Positions 24,389 through 35,957 of a DNA stretch of 64,000 nucleotides are shown here, piece by piece. Made by a program: the position numbers and the translations under genes. Source of the DNA: Carettochelys insculpta (Eukaryota > Chordata > Testudines > Carettochelyidae); assembly GCF_033958435.1 (NCBI RefSeq), contig NC_134160.1, positions 10,031,001 through 10,095,000 of the forward strand. Reading direction: 5' to 3'. The notes under the pieces were generated by a model. The model was not told the DNA's origin. It worked only from the letters and a program-made list of their open reading frames with translations, and did not search any database. Positions within the stretch are counted from its first letter, which is position 1. Every line of letters begins with the position of its first letter.

Positions 24389-25644
24389 TAAGACAAAAGA
24401 TATCATACTTCCCCTATATAAAACTATGGTACGCCCACATCTTGAGTACTGCGTGCAGATGTGGTCTCCTCACCTCAAAAAAGATATATTGGCATCAAAA
24501 AAGGTACAGAAAAGGGCGACTAAGATGATTAGGGGTTTGGAACGGGTCCCATATGGGGAGAGGCTGGAGAGACTGGGACTCTTCAGTCTGGAAAAGAGGC
24601 GATTGAGGGGCGATATGATAGAGGTATATACAATCATGAATGGTGTGGAGAAAGTGAATATAGAAAAATTTATTTACCTTTTCCCATAATACAAGAACTA
24701 GGGGACACCAAATGAAATTGATGGGTAGTAGGTTCAAAACTAATAAAAGAAATTTTTCTTCACACAGCGCACAGTCAACCTGTGGAACTCCTTGCCGGAG
24801 GAGGCTGTGAAGGCCAGGACTCTATTAGGGTTTAAAAAAGAGCTTGATAAATTTTTGCAGGTTAGGTCCATAAATGGCTATTAGCCAGGGATAAAGTATG
24901 GTGCCCCTAGCCTTCAGTACAAGGGCAGGAGATGGATGGCAGGAGATAAATCACTTGATCATTGTCTTCTGTTCTCCTTCTCTGGGGCACCTGGCATTGG
25001 CCACTGTCGGCAGACGGGATATTGGGCTGGATGGACCTTTGGTCTGACCCAGTATGGCCATTCTTATGTTCTTGCCTGATCTGGCCTGCGAGGCTCAGGG
25101 CTCCAAGCCTTCCATCCACCTGGTGGTTGGATACTGTGGAGGAGAGCCCTGGTCAAGATTCAGACAGGCAGCATTCCAGATTTGGATGGTGGTTTGGGGG
25201 TTTCTCACCCCCTGATTTAGGGTGGGGCTCACCAGTTAACTATTAACATCTCTAGTGTCCACTGTTTAATTTCATTCTCTACTTGTTTTTGGGTCTCTCT
25301 AGTGTGTATGTTGCTTTGCAACCATCCCTACAGCAGAAAAAGATCTCTGCTTTTACCTGAGAATCTGACAGAAATTGGACCCTGCCATGTTTGGACCCTC
25401 CGCATGTAAAGGGGCCACTTCTGATTTAATGCAACAAGCTTTGTTTGCTTTGGAAAGTAAATCCTGAAGAGTCCTCTGTTGCTAGGACTTCCCCAGATTG
25501 AATGCTAGCACTGTGTGGTAGCTGAGGGCCTCCTCCTGTGTGTGGAGGGCTGTGTTGCTCATTTGGGATGAAGAGCAAGGTTTTAGGGAACCAAGTGGTT
25601 TATGGTGACTGAAAGTTCATTGCTGGCTGCAGTTGTCTGCGGCA

Positions 25645-25845
25645 GGGAGTGATAGCTCAGTTGTTTGAACATGAGCCTGCTAAACCCAGGTTTGTGAGCT
25701 CAGTCCTTGAGGGGGCCATTTAGGGATCTGGGACAAATAGATTTAAAAAAAAAAAAAAAGGTGTTTGGTCTTGCTAAGAAGTCAGGGGTCTGGGCTTGAT
25801 GACCTCCTGAGGTCCCTTCCAGTTCAACAAGATGAGTATCTCCAT
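25645..25845 (+). mobile_element. tRNA-derived SINE with CR1-like tail
   Basis: The head contains a Pol III A-box-like TGATAGCTCAGTTGTTTGA and a B-box-like GGTTTGTGAGCTCAGTCC, giving a tRNA-related 5' part. After an A-rich spacer (25743-25760) comes a tail, GGGCTTGATGACCTCCTGAGG and CCCTTCCAGTTC, shared with CR1 3' ends such as 38000-38050. This is the classical arrangement of a SINE moved by a CR1 partner. Confidence 0.8.
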
Positions 25846-26475
25846 GTATATATTGTCTGAATAGACTTATTAGTCAGCTTTGAAGCTGTTTTGAAGTTTT
25901 AATGATGCTTGCTGAGAATAATGTAGTTCTGGTATCTGATATCTGTTTTTTTTCCCTTGTCTGTGATGTGGGGGTGTTTTTTCTTTTAATCTGTATCAAG
26001 GGCCTTCTGCCTCTTCTAGTACATAGGTGGGTCAGCTACCAAAATGCCACAGTACACCCATATGATGTCTGGGTGTTGTGGATTTTTTGGTAGCAGAATC
26101 TGGTAATGGGTTGATCATGAAAGCTTTTTGTTTGGTTCCTACATAGACTGACAATCTACATTTGTGTACAGAAGTTGGCATTTACCGTTACCAATGCCGT
26201 ATAACTGCTTTCAAATTTTGAACTTTTTCTTGTTGTCTATGACCCCATATCCATCTCTAGGTAAGAGAGGGTGGTGCCAAAAAGCTACCTGTTGATCAGT
26301 TTAATCTGATTGGGCACGGTATGGTCAGACATGCACAACACCTGTCCCTTTATTCTCTGTAGCAAGTTTTGTCAAGACACTACAAATAGACTTTAGTTTC
26401 TGATTTTTCTCCCTAGGCAACAAGCTGAAATTCTGTTTGACAGAATTGATCTCCTTGTATCCTCAACACTAGATA

Positions 26476-26570
26476 CTCTTTCTGGATTGTACTTGGCCGT
26501 GAATACAACTTGATTTGTCGTAAGTGTGTGTCCACTTGGAGATGTAAAATCCCTTTTAATTAACTGGTTA
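26476..26570 (+). repeat. Fragment shared with 21140-21240
   Basis: The order TTGTACTTGG, ACAACTTGATTTGTCG, GTGTGTGTCC, CTTGGAGATGT and CTTTTAATTAACTGGTTA repeats the sequence at 21140-21240 with a few changes. The second half is the left end of the TTAACTGGTTAA-type repeat. The first half is sequence that precedes that repeat in both places, so the true repeat is longer on the left or two copies of a host repeat took the same insertion. Confidence 0.65.
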
Positions 26571-27534
26571 TCTGAGCACTTTGTTTTGAAGCATCTTGGA
26601 TTTAAACTTCCCTGTACTGGCACACTGGAAGAACTAGACAAATGTATTAAAAATGTTTTTGTTATCTTGATGGGGGATTCATGATTTTGCTTGTTCAACA
26701 CCTTCAGACCAGGGTACTGGATTCTGTAACAGAGTGCTCAGCTGGATCAGCAAAAGGAATTTTTATCTCCTCTAATTGTGCCTCATGCTGGTTGGTGGGT
26801 GGATGGTTTGTCATCCCACCCCAAGTGGTATGGTAGACGCACAGATTCACATAACTAGTATTAGCAAGGCTGGGCCTGTCAAGCATCTTTACAAGCACTG
26901 ATTTAGTTTAAAACAGGTGCCCTTTTCACTCCCCTCCTGGGCAAGTAGAAACACTAAATCTTTATTAGATCCATTACAACACCACTTCTACCTGGAAATA
27001 TGTTATTAAAAGGACAATCTCTGCATCTGTCTCCTCTAACCTACAGAATTTACATGGAAAATTTAAACATACAGCATATTTAGATAGGGCAATATCATCC
27101 AGATCACATGGTGGTAAGGAACTATATAAATACCTTCTAACAGGATGTGATAAACACAATGGTCTTTTATTGTGGAGAATGACTTGAGCAGGGAAACCTA
27201 TAGCCTTGATAAGTAGGATTTGGTGGCTATGGTAGAAAGGGTTTAAAAGTCACTGACCAGAGAGAGAGTAGAGGTGACTTGGAAAAAATCTGGCTTTTGA
27301 CAACGTGCGTATGTTGTGCTGAGGATTTGTTGGGCTGTCTGAAATTTGCCGCTCGAGTTTTTGATGAGGCCAAGGTCCTCTTGGTAAGTTTGCATGTTTG
27401 TATGACATCCCTCTTTGTGGATGTAACACATCTTGCCTCAATTCACAATAGTATTAACTTTTCAGCATCCATCTTTGATGCCTGCAGAGCATCAAAAAGA
27501 TTCTTTTCTTGTACCACCTTCTAATATTTATATA

Positions 27535-28022
27535 CAGTAAACCCTTGAGTTACATGGGGTTGTGTTCCTGCAACCCCAGCATAACTCAGACTTTCACAGA
27601 AATCAAGGCGAGCCAGGAACCAGGTTGCTGCCTGGATCCAGGCTCCCCTGAACTTGTGGGAACTGGGAAACCAGTCAGCCTACCACGGCTGGTCAGTTAC
27701 CTGGGTTCCCTAAAGTGCCTGGGAACCGGGAAGCAAGCAACAGCCTGGTTCCAGTCTCCCTATGGCTTGTGGGACTGGGAAACTGACCAGCTTATGGCTG
27801 GTCAGCTTCCTGGCTCCTGCAAGCAGGGAGTCAGGAACCAGGTTAAAGAGCCTTTTCCTTCACTTCCCCCAGCTGTGCAGCTGTCAGACACGTGGCTGCC
27901 TGCACCCGGGCTGGGGACCCAGTGGCTGGCTTTGTGGGGTCTTGCTGCTCCCTTTACTTCTCCCCACACACACCCATCTCATTTAAGTGCATTCAAAATG
28001 CACGTATCTCGAGGCATTATTG
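27535..28022. mobile_element. Mariner-like non-autonomous element (488 bp)
   Basis: The left end CAGTAAACCCTTGAGTTAC and the inverted right end CAATAATGCCTCGAGATAC are similar, and the element is flanked by TA on both sides (27533-27534 and 28023-28024). That suits a Tc1/mariner type target. The GC-rich interior carries an open frame that I take as chance. A related copy is at 53896-54371. Confidence 0.65.
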
Positions 28023-28484
28023 TATCTGGCATATTTGGTAAAAGCTGCTTCTTTTGTGTGCTCTGAACAGTCTAACTTTAGAAGCAAGGACTCAATGGTC
28101 CATTCAGTAGACAATTATTTGGTCTTGGCACTGTTTTAGAAGGGATTTTCTTTTGAGTTCTTGTATGAGAAACATCTCTGCAGAAACTACTGGGCCATTG
28201 TATGTATGCATGTTTTTGATACATGTTTGAATGAGAGCTCTTTCGTTGTAAATCCAACTTCTGCTTAGATCTTCCATGAGGTGGTTGTTCTATAATAGGT
28301 CTGTTCTGCAAACAAAAACTCTGCCCAGACTAGTTGAAACTGTGGCAAAGTAGGGACAGCAGTGTTCAGTATGGTTCCTCTGGGGTATGTGGACAGGCCT
28401 CCTGCTGAATAGAGTTTTATACTATAGTTTCTTGCATTAATAGGAGTGTTTTGTATGTAAAACATGGGAGGTAATTGTCCTACT

Positions 28485-28945
28485 CTGTTTACCGCCGAGA
28501 CCTCATCTGCATCGAGTACTTTGTCCAGCACTGGGCACCATGATTTAGACAAGATGCGGCTAAATTGAGGAGCCCAGAGGAGAGCAGCAAAAATGATAAA
28601 AGATTTAGAAAACTTGACCTGAGAGGGGGAGAAAAGACAGCAGGGAAGGGAGAAGGGACCCAATACCCTTCAAATATGTTAAGGGAGAAGAGGATAGTGA
28701 TCGGTTGTTCTCCATGTCTGCTAAAAGTATGACGAAGTAATTTGTAGCAAGGGAGAGATCGGGAAACTTTCTAACATGTAACTTAACTATATGGGTCGTT
28801 AAGCACTGGAATAGGCTTCCGAGGGAGGTTGTACAGTTCATGTCATTGGATCAAGTTAGGCAGGCAGTCAGAGATGGTCTAAGAGGGCTTGATCTTGCCT
28901 GATGAAATCCCTTCTAGCTCTGTGGAATGGGGAGTTCATGATTCA
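28485..28945 (+). mobile_element. CR1 LINE, 3' fragment (old)
   Basis: Degenerate CR1 3' part: TTTGTCCAGCACTGGGCACC and CAGAGGAGAGCAGCAAAAAT mark the end of ORF2, AGCACTGGAATAGGCTTCCG the HWNRLP block, and CTTGATCTTGCCTGATGAAA to CCCTTCTAGCTCTGTGG the tail. Frames are broken throughout. Confidence 0.8.
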
Positions 28946-30032
28946 GTTAATTCGGCATAAAGAAGGAACTTGCTAGTATGACTTTCCTGACCACAGTGGA
29001 CTAGGATCTTTGAGTGTTGATGTATTTGAAATATCTCCTCAATTATAAAAGTCCTAATTACAAATTTGCGGGTGATCTGAATGACTACTGATAAAAGCAG
29101 GAGAGGAGGTACTTGGGGAAATGCCCTCTTCTTTGTGTGATTTTCCCCCCCACCCCTCAAGGAATTCAATAATTCTGATGTTCTTTTGAAAAATATAATA
29201 TGTATTGGTGGAGGAGTGGGGGCTTTTATTAGACTTCAGTTATCTCAAAATTCTCAAAGGACAAGGTTGTAAAGAGGAAAGTAAAAACCTGATGAATTAT
29301 AAGATGGTAAACTGACCTATCAGAAGGTTATAAAAGGTGGTGAGTTCAGACTGGGATATCTGTCTTAACATAGACAGCTCCACCTGAAATAGATTATATG
29401 AAAGAACTTCCGACTAAAAGATGAGCTCTGTTTACTGTTGAGTGTGAATATTCATTAGTTCTGCACACTAGCTTTTCAGCCAGTACTTGTTACAGGCTAG
29501 TTGTGAAAGAGCTAAAGTTGGTTTATATGCACATGGGGGAGAGAATTTCAGAAATATAATTTGGTGCTGTGTGAAGGTTGTACAGGCAATGTTTGAAGAC
29601 TCCAAATGCTAGATAAGTACTTCCTGAAAGTTGGGTGTTCTAAACCATAATGCCTTTGGTCCCGCTGAATGTCAACTCTGACTGATTTCTGTGACGTAAT
29701 GCTCATACCCATACGCCCCAGATGTGCTTTGTTTCCAGCCACTTCTTTGGCATTAACTCAGTTATAGGAGACAAGCAGAGAAATAACTGTCTGCTTCCTT
29801 GGAGCAGGTCCTCAGATGGCCTAAACTCTCATTGACATCAATGACAATAGATGCTCCTTGTGTTTCAAGTCCTGTGAATGTGTGCACAGATAGAATAATC
29901 CCCACCCAATATGTAACAGGACATGGAGCATTTGAGAGATTCCAGTGTCTGTCATCTTGTGATTTACTGACCCTTGTAATGATCTCTGTATGGTGTGTGG
30001 TTTTTTGTTTTTTTTTTTTGAGGGGGGTGAGT

Positions 30033-30510
30033 AGGGTGACCAGCCATCCCGTATTAGGCCAAAACAGGGATGCCAAAAAGGCATCCCTACTTCCTTTAGA
30101 AAAGGGACTAATTGTCCTGTATTTTCAGCTAGCAGCTGCTTGCCAGAGAGCAGGGAGGGAGCCCACAGGTCAGCCTCCTTTCCCCCTCTCCAGGGCTTGG
30201 GGGAGTGAGGGGAGCATGGGTGGCTGCCCCATCCCTGCCACTTCCCTGGGGTTTGGGGAAGGCAGGGGGGAAGTGCCATGGCTGCCCCCTCTCTGTTGCT
30301 TCCTTGGGGCACAGGGAGGTGCGGGGGAAGCCTGTGGTTGCCCCATCCCTGCTGCTTCCTCAGGGATCTTGGGAGTTCTGGGGGCTGCTGCGGCCAGGGG
30401 CCTGGGGAGGGCAGGTGGCTGCTGCCTTCTTCCCAGATCCCTGGGGCTTGGAAGAGCTGCCAATCCCCACGTATCTCCCTGTCCCATATTTGGGGAGGAA
30501 TAGGGGTGTT
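30033..30510. repeat. Repeat with TAGGGTGACCAG end and GC-rich interior
   Basis: Starts TAGGGTGACCAGCCATCCCG, an end I associate with a reptile DNA-transposon family, and contains tandem-like blocks of about 65-70 bases around the words GCTGCCCC, ATCCCTGC and TTCC(T/C)(T/C)GGGG (about 30220-30440). A matching inverted right end is not evident, so the copy may be truncated. Overlapping open frames on both strands here reflect the repeated GC-rich blocks. Confidence 0.5.
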
Positions 30511-33084
30511 GGAGGGGCCCTTCATTTAAAGTACTGTAGAGATTGGGCTTGCTGGGTATAAGGCTTGATGCTTCATCCTTATGGTGTCTGGTAAGGGTGA
30601 AACTCACTAACCTTTATGGCTCTGGTCAGGCTTCAGAGATTCCTAGGGATCATTGGTATTGATGACTCTTGGTAAGATAGTTTGAGTGCTCGCTCCAGTT
30701 TCTTAAAGTTTTTATTCAATATATGCTCTTCATTTAAATTAGAATTTGATTGTAATGGAGAGAACTTAAATTCTTAGTTGATATGCCCTCTTGTAGGTAT
30801 TGAGCTGAGTCCAGACTCATTATTGACGGCTTAAAGTCAAGAGCAAAGTTCTCTTTAATTCTCAGTGATTTCTGAATTGCCAGGTGTCAAAGGAACTTTC
30901 ATGCATCCATCCATTTCCTTTACTAGTGGGGCTGTAGTGTCCTAAATGGGTAGAAAGCGCTGGAAAATGGATGAGTAAAGCTGCTTATTCCGTGTGCTGT
31001 TCAACAAACTACAGTAGGTGTTTTCACTTTCAGTGATGCTTCTGTCACTGTTTTACTACTGTACTTGAACCATTTGTGGGCTTGAGTGAGAAGCAAGGTA
31101 TTTAAAGTTACAGGGAGCATGGCTCACCTTACATTATTGTTTGAATAGTTAAACCTGATACTAACCCTCTACTCCCTTGAAATGAATACGTTGGTTGACA
31201 GGCTTCCTAGTGGAGAGTTGTGGTCTCCTTGATACCCTCCAATATTAATTCAGCGCTGATGGGTGAACATAAGACATCTTGCTCTCCAGTCTCTCCAGTG
31301 ACAGAGGCTGGTTATGCCTTTGTAGTGGAATGCTTAACACAGGGGAAAAGAGGACAATCTTCTGAGCAGAAATCTAATTTCTTTTCTTCAGTTCTGCAAA
31401 ATCCCATCTGGGTTCAGCTGTGGGGAGCTGATGATGAAAGCTGTATCTGTGAGCTTGCAAAACCAGTGTTAATTGGTGTTTTATTGGTGAAAGCTTTTTT
31501 CCGTTTAGTGGCTAGCAGGTCCCAGGGGCTCCTGTCCTCTGACTCGCTTGAGAATGCTAAGATGCAACACGAAAAGCAGCAGTAGCCAGCTGCTGCTTCT
31601 CCCTGAATTTGCCGGAAGAGGACTTGCTGCCTTTGTACAGGAGCACAACAGTCAAACAATAGTTTGTGCTTGCAGAGCCATGTGGTAAATCACGTGACCT
31701 CATGCTGTTTTCTGCCCGGGTCCTTACCCATCTGTTCTTGCCACTCTTTCTGGGTTATCAGGCACAGGTCCAAGTCCTCACAGGCAGCCAGCCTCATGGC
31801 CTGAGATTATGAGCACTAACCTTCCTGGCAGGGGCAGTGTGGCTTTGCTTTTATGCAGATTAGCCATGTGCTTCTCACATCAAGGTTCCACAGGAAAAGA
31901 CATTTCCTGTGCTTAGTTCTTAATGGGCGGTTCCCAGCTCGCTGTACAGGGACTGTAGGGTTTGGGCCTGTGCAGGGAAAGCTTGCATGAAAGAGGGATT
32001 ACAGTATACTGCCCCCCCTCTCATTCCACCTCTGCTACTACGTCACCACAACACAACCACACGCTCGCTCATACTGTTGGTGTCATTCATTCAGTGCCAA
32101 GATTGCTTTAAAAAATTCCCTTGGCCCCAGTTCAAACAGGAGTACAGCTGGGATGTGTTAGATTTTAGGCAGTCTGCCCTCAATTTGAGATGAGTTATAA
32201 ATAGCAGTGCCGACTTCCTTAACTACCAGTCTTGGAGGTAAAATGCAGGTTAATTACTGTGGGAATCAATTAGGGCTTCTCTTGGTTAAACAGCCAAGGA
32301 TGCTTTTTGTTGTTGTTTTTCATGATTTCTCCCCCCTCCCCTTATTTTTACCCAACTCCAACATGGACAGCAAATAGAGTCAGAAATAAATTCAGATCAA
32401 AGGTGAGAATTTTCAAATGGTTTTTGGTTTATCCCAGCCCTGACCAATATCTGCAATTCAAACATTGCAAAATTAGAGTTCAGTGAGAAACTTTTCTCTC
32501 TGTGCCCCCACGGTTCCCTAACAACAACAACAAAAAAAACCAAACCACTCCTGTATGGTGTGTGTGGGTCTCATAAGTGAGTTAACTCTGCTGAACTCTT
32601 TGGAAAGGTATGTACTCTTCCTCCATTATGTCTTGTTTTCTGGTGGAATAGTGAGGGATGTTTTCTTAGTGAACACTTTCACCTGCTTTGAAGTGGTAGA
32701 AACTCTTCACTTTTCACTTTCACTTGTACATGTGAAACTAGCATCTCTCTTGATCTGCACACGTTTTGTACCCAGCATCGAACAGTTTTTACATTTTTAT
32801 AAAATGTTTCTCCATTGTACTAGAGCCAGCATCGTTTAGGGAGACTGTCTTCTGTGCCCTTCTTCAGCTGAAGGTGCCATGCACTGTCCATTAGACAATA
32901 TGTCCTGGCGTGTGTTCAGCACTTGACAGTGAGCTTCTGTGGACTGAAAATTGGTGTCCCAAGCTCATAACCTGGGAGTGTGTTTTGGTTTTTCTTTTTT
33001 CCAAAGACCAGTTTTAATTTCTGACGCACAAGGTTATCATGCACTTTTGCATATACTGGAGCTAGAGCAACTCCGTAGCGTCAC

Positions 33085-33130
33085 AAAACAAGCAGTCCTG
33101 TAGCACCTTAAGGACTAACAGTTTTGTGAG
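33085..33130 (+). mobile_element. SINE scrap
   Basis: The block CAGTCCTGTAGCACCTTAAG, then GACTAACAGTTTTGTGAG, is the middle of the SINE family seen at 11582 and 59863. Only about 45 bases remain. Confidence 0.6.
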
Positions 33131-33240
33131 TGAGATCCAGTTGATCTGATTTTTGAAAAATTTGCTGTTGGTTGGACTAAGTGTGGTTGTATAACTGTTT
33201 GTTTGTTTTAAAGTGCCAAAAATTGACAGATTCTGAGGTT

Positions 33241-33400
33241 GCTTCTGGTTTCTCTTCTTTGAGAGATTGGTCCCTAGGAGTGACAATGGACACTCCTAGA
33301 ACTGTTCTGTCTCCAATGCATGGCACACGTGCACGTCCATGTTTGGAGTCCGGATAGAGACCACACATCTCAAAGAACCTCCATTTATGATAAGTAACCT
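33241..33400. repeat. Short inverted-end repeat (TTCTTTGAGA type)
   Basis: Left block CTTCTTTGAGAGATTGGTCC and right block ATCTCAAAGAACCTCCAT are inverted relative to each other around a GTGCACGT-rich centre. Resembles a reptile repeat of small palindromic form. Edges approximate. Confidence 0.4.
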
Positions 33401-34988
33401 TCTCTTTCTATGAATTCAGGAGGGTATAATAAGAGAGTCTGGACTTTACTGTTCAAGGAGCAGCAAAGCTTTTCTCTCACTCATGTCTCAGAGGCAGGGC
33501 CTTGGCTTTTGACATGCAATCACAGTAATCACTCCTGTGGTTTCCTGTCAAAGGGATTTCTCATGTGTCAGGCCAGAGAAGAATCTTCAGCCTTTTTTCA
33601 GTCAGGGTTTGGTATTTCCTTATTTATCCTGAAATGTTCTTGCAAGCAGACAGGCATCACTCCTCTTGGCTTTGCCACCAAGTGTAACAGTGTGCCGGGG
33701 CCTATAGCCTACCAGTTTAAGGATTGATAGGTCCATAACTGCATTTTAATCTTGGCTGTTCCTTTCTTGAAGCACTTGGGCTAAATTGCATGATGGGATT
33801 CAAGTAGAAATCCTGATGGTACACTTTTTTTATTCTTTTTGTAAAGCCAGAGCAAATGTGTTTAATGCTAGGATGTTTAAAGCGCTATCAATGAAAGGGG
33901 TGATTGTACATAATGGGAGAGGCCTCATGCTATATTGCTGCTGATGCATGTTGCAGGCTTTGCGCAGGCAAGTTAGCCTGCTTTGGTTACAAACATCAGG
34001 AATGTGTATTAAGGCTTTTTTTTTTCTTTCCACCTGGGTGAATTAGAGTTCACACTTCTTTTGTGTACAGACTTTTTGATTTAAAGGGCCTTAGTTTAGA
34101 ATGGTGTGTTTGTAGAAATAAACCACATGACGATCAAACTTGGTTTTTATTTCTGGTAGTGCTTATAGTGTGCTAGTTGGTTTCAGTATAGAAACACATC
34201 CTTAGAGAATCCCCATCTAAAGATACATGCTGTGTCCTATCTTTGATTGGCCAAGGTGGTGATATGACCACAGCTTGAAAATATAAGGTCCTGTTTTTAA
34301 GGACACTGTATAAACAAGGCTACATTACTGGTTAACCATTGACTGCTGTGGATGGCAGCAGGGCCCAGTTTCCCATGCACCAACACAGGCTAAGTTGGGG
34401 TCCCTTGTTGGGCCATTCTGGCATGATCCTACGTGGGCACAGCCCTGACTGCTGCCCCCATGCAGTCAGCCCAGCACAGCCAGGGCTGATATAGTTGGAT
34501 GCAAGTAGTTGTACAGCCTGTTACTCAATAAGCATCTTGTACACTTTGACTTCTGTGCATTTAAATTTTCAGCTATAGCATTGTATTATCACAGCTGTTT
34601 ACAGTGAATTTAATTATTTCTGGTTTAAACCATTTCCTGCTGGGGAGAAAGACCCTTCCACGTTTCACGCGGAATGACTACTCTTTAGTCCCCCAGTTGA
34701 TAGATCCAACTGACTTTCCTTTCTCCATGCCTCAGAGGAGATGGGAGAGTCTAAAAAGATTCTCCAGAGCTGGATTAATGCTGTGGGGAGCATCTGTAGG
34801 CGTTGTGTGTTTTCTTCTCCAGAGACTGATGCCATTTTTTAGCATTAGTTGAGAAGCAGGACGGCTTGGGTTTTATAACAACCTTTCTTGCTGACCAGTC
34901 CCCTTTATGGTTATATGGAAGTAATGATTGTACATACAAATGTGATGTATATTCAGCTTTTATACACATGGTAACTTTTTCTTCGCAG

Positions 34989-35201
34989 CCATCAAGCCCA
35001 ATGGATCAGATGGGGAAGATGAGACCTCAGCCATATGGAGGAGGTAGCTTGTACACGCAACAGCAGGGACCTCAGACGGGGCCACAGCAAGGCCATGGAT
35101 ATCCAGGACAGCCTTATGGGCCACAGACTCCCCAGAGATATCCCATGGGAATGCAAGGCAGGACGCAGAGCGCAATGAGCAGCATCTCATATGCGCAGCA
35201 G
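34989..35201 (+). CDS. ARID1A: ARID1A exon 2 (residues 383-453)
   Basis: 213 bases, 71 codons, the same length as in human. Acceptor CTTCGCAG ends at 34988; donor GTAAAG begins at 35202; phase 0 at both ends. It encodes [18 protein letters not shown], a [16 protein letters not shown] stretch and [12 protein letters not shown], closing with SYAQQ, which align block by block with human ARID1A. The region is disordered and rich in G, Q, P and Y, the composition linked to condensate behaviour of BAF subunits. An open frame continues on both sides of the exon, but the splice sites and family alignment set its limits. Confidence 0.96.
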
Positions 35202-35957
35202 GTAAAGCAAAAAATAAAACATCTCCCATATCCCACCACAACCCATTCTTCTCTGATTAGCAGAGGAGTGAGCTCTTTAATATCCTCCCATAACAGGGCC
35301 AGTCTTTGGCAAACGTAGCTATGTGTTGTCTTCAGTTATTCAGCTGAAAATGTTGTTTAGACTCTGTTGTGATATAGGTGGACTTAAACTAATGAATCTC
35401 TATGTGATGGACAAGGATCTGTGATGATCACTTTCCAGGGAGGCATCATAGATCTTTAGTATCACAAATGTAAAGGGAGGTGGGGAAGGACAGTTAATGG
35501 ATTAAAATAGCAACTATGTGAATCTTTAAACCAGCACAGATATATAACTGCTCCTCAGCATAACCAGCTTCTAGGTTGGAGTTGCTTATGGCTTCATACT
35601 ATCATTTTTTTCTGATCTCTTCCATAACTGAGAAGGCTACCTTTTAAAGTGAGACTTCACTCTTTGTGGTGGTCTACTTATATGTGAGGATGGGCTAAAA
35701 AACATCTCAGCAAAGTCCTTGTGGTCCATATTAAAAGTCTGTTATTGCCAGAGGGAATTTGGCATACCACCAGCTTTGCTGTTTTCTTGGAGGTGTACTC
35801 ATCTAGGCAGCGGGATTTCTATTCCCTTTCCAGTTAATTGCCTAACAAAGATGCCTGGGAGTCCCACCTGCAGATGCTTCTCTTCAGACATGTTCTGGTT
35901 TGTTCTGGTTGTTTGTGGAACCTATTTCCAACGGGCGATTCTACTCTCCTTTTGTAG
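35202..35957 (+). other. ARID1A intron 2 (756 bp)
   Basis: Donor GTAAAG and acceptor TTTTGTAG ending at 35957. No repeat or gene recognised inside. Part of it is open in frames that overlap exon 3, without meaning. Confidence 0.9.

Larger units (their letters stand above)
21850..25073 (+). mobile_element. CR1 LINE, long degenerate copy with most of ORF2
   Basis: A CR1 non-LTR retrotransposon of about 3.2 kb. It carries an endonuclease, reverse transcriptase and the typical untranslated tail ending GGCCATTCTTATGTTCTT at 25056-25073. The 5' edge is approximate; it may be truncated within or before the ORF2 leader. By my reading ORF2 is broken by at least two stop codons (22408, 22868) and at least three small frameshifts (near 22576, 24373 and 24665), so it is inactive in place. 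It lies inside the hAT-like element and is therefore the youngest of the three nested layers. Confidence 0.92.
21425..25214. mobile_element. hAT-like element inserted in the outer repeat, itself interrupted by CR1
   Basis: The flanking 8-mer ATTTAGGG occurs at 21417-21424 and 25215-25222, a perfect hAT-size target duplication. The left end reads TGAGGGGGCCGC and the inverted right end CAGGGGGTGAGAAACC. The visible hAT-like sequence is about 21425-21850 and 25074-25214. The rest is the CR1 copy. Confidence 0.7.
21195..25250. mobile_element. TTAACTGGTTAA-type repeat (outer layer of a nested insertion)
   Basis: The left part (21195-21424) begins GGAGATGTACGACCC and contains TTAAGTTTGACTGGTTAAC and a GC-rich core ending AAGCCTCATCTATTTAGGG. 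After the inner insertion the repeat resumes at 25215 with ATTTAGGGTGGGGCTCACCA and ends TTAACTATTAACATCTCT, inverted relative to the left end. Joined mentally across the insertion, its order matches the uninterrupted copy at 36510-36795. The superfamily is not recognised with confidence. Confidence 0.7.
3671..34988 (+). other. ARID1A intron 1 (31.3 kb), repeat-rich
   Basis: Donor GTGAGA at 3671 and acceptor CTTCGCAG ending at 34988. Human intron 1 is of similar length. Recognised repeats are listed separately. Stretches where I recognise nothing coding or repetitive are 3671-6850, 7403-7815, 8321-8985, 11696-12690, 12913-15000, 15964-17814, 18001-19562, 19750-20814, 25851-26475, 26571-27532, 28946-30030, 30511-33084 and 33416-34325. 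Weak hints: 15001-15335 ends in a GTATAGACAAGCC motif like small DNA transposon ends, and 34325-34500 may be a scrap of the TTAACTGGTTAA repeat. Long homopolymers include C19 at 6140-6158, T33 at 12880-12912 and T20 at 17601-17620. Regulatory elements are common in such first introns but cannot be identified here. Confidence 0.9.

Noticed and set aside
25645..25720. Functional tRNA gene
   Set aside because: The A- and B-box-like words belong to a SINE head; there is no cloverleaf with a proper acceptor stem, and a CR1-like tail follows.
29799..30525. Two 234-codon open frames on opposite strands
   Set aside because: They lie over a GC-rich repeat with repeated blocks that starts at 30033; stops are absent through composition, and the translations resemble nothing.
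34866..35318. 150-codon ORF as a longer exon 2 or alternative first exon
   Set aside because: Exon 2 has clear acceptor and donor sites and the same length as the human exon; the extensions on both sides do not match the family.
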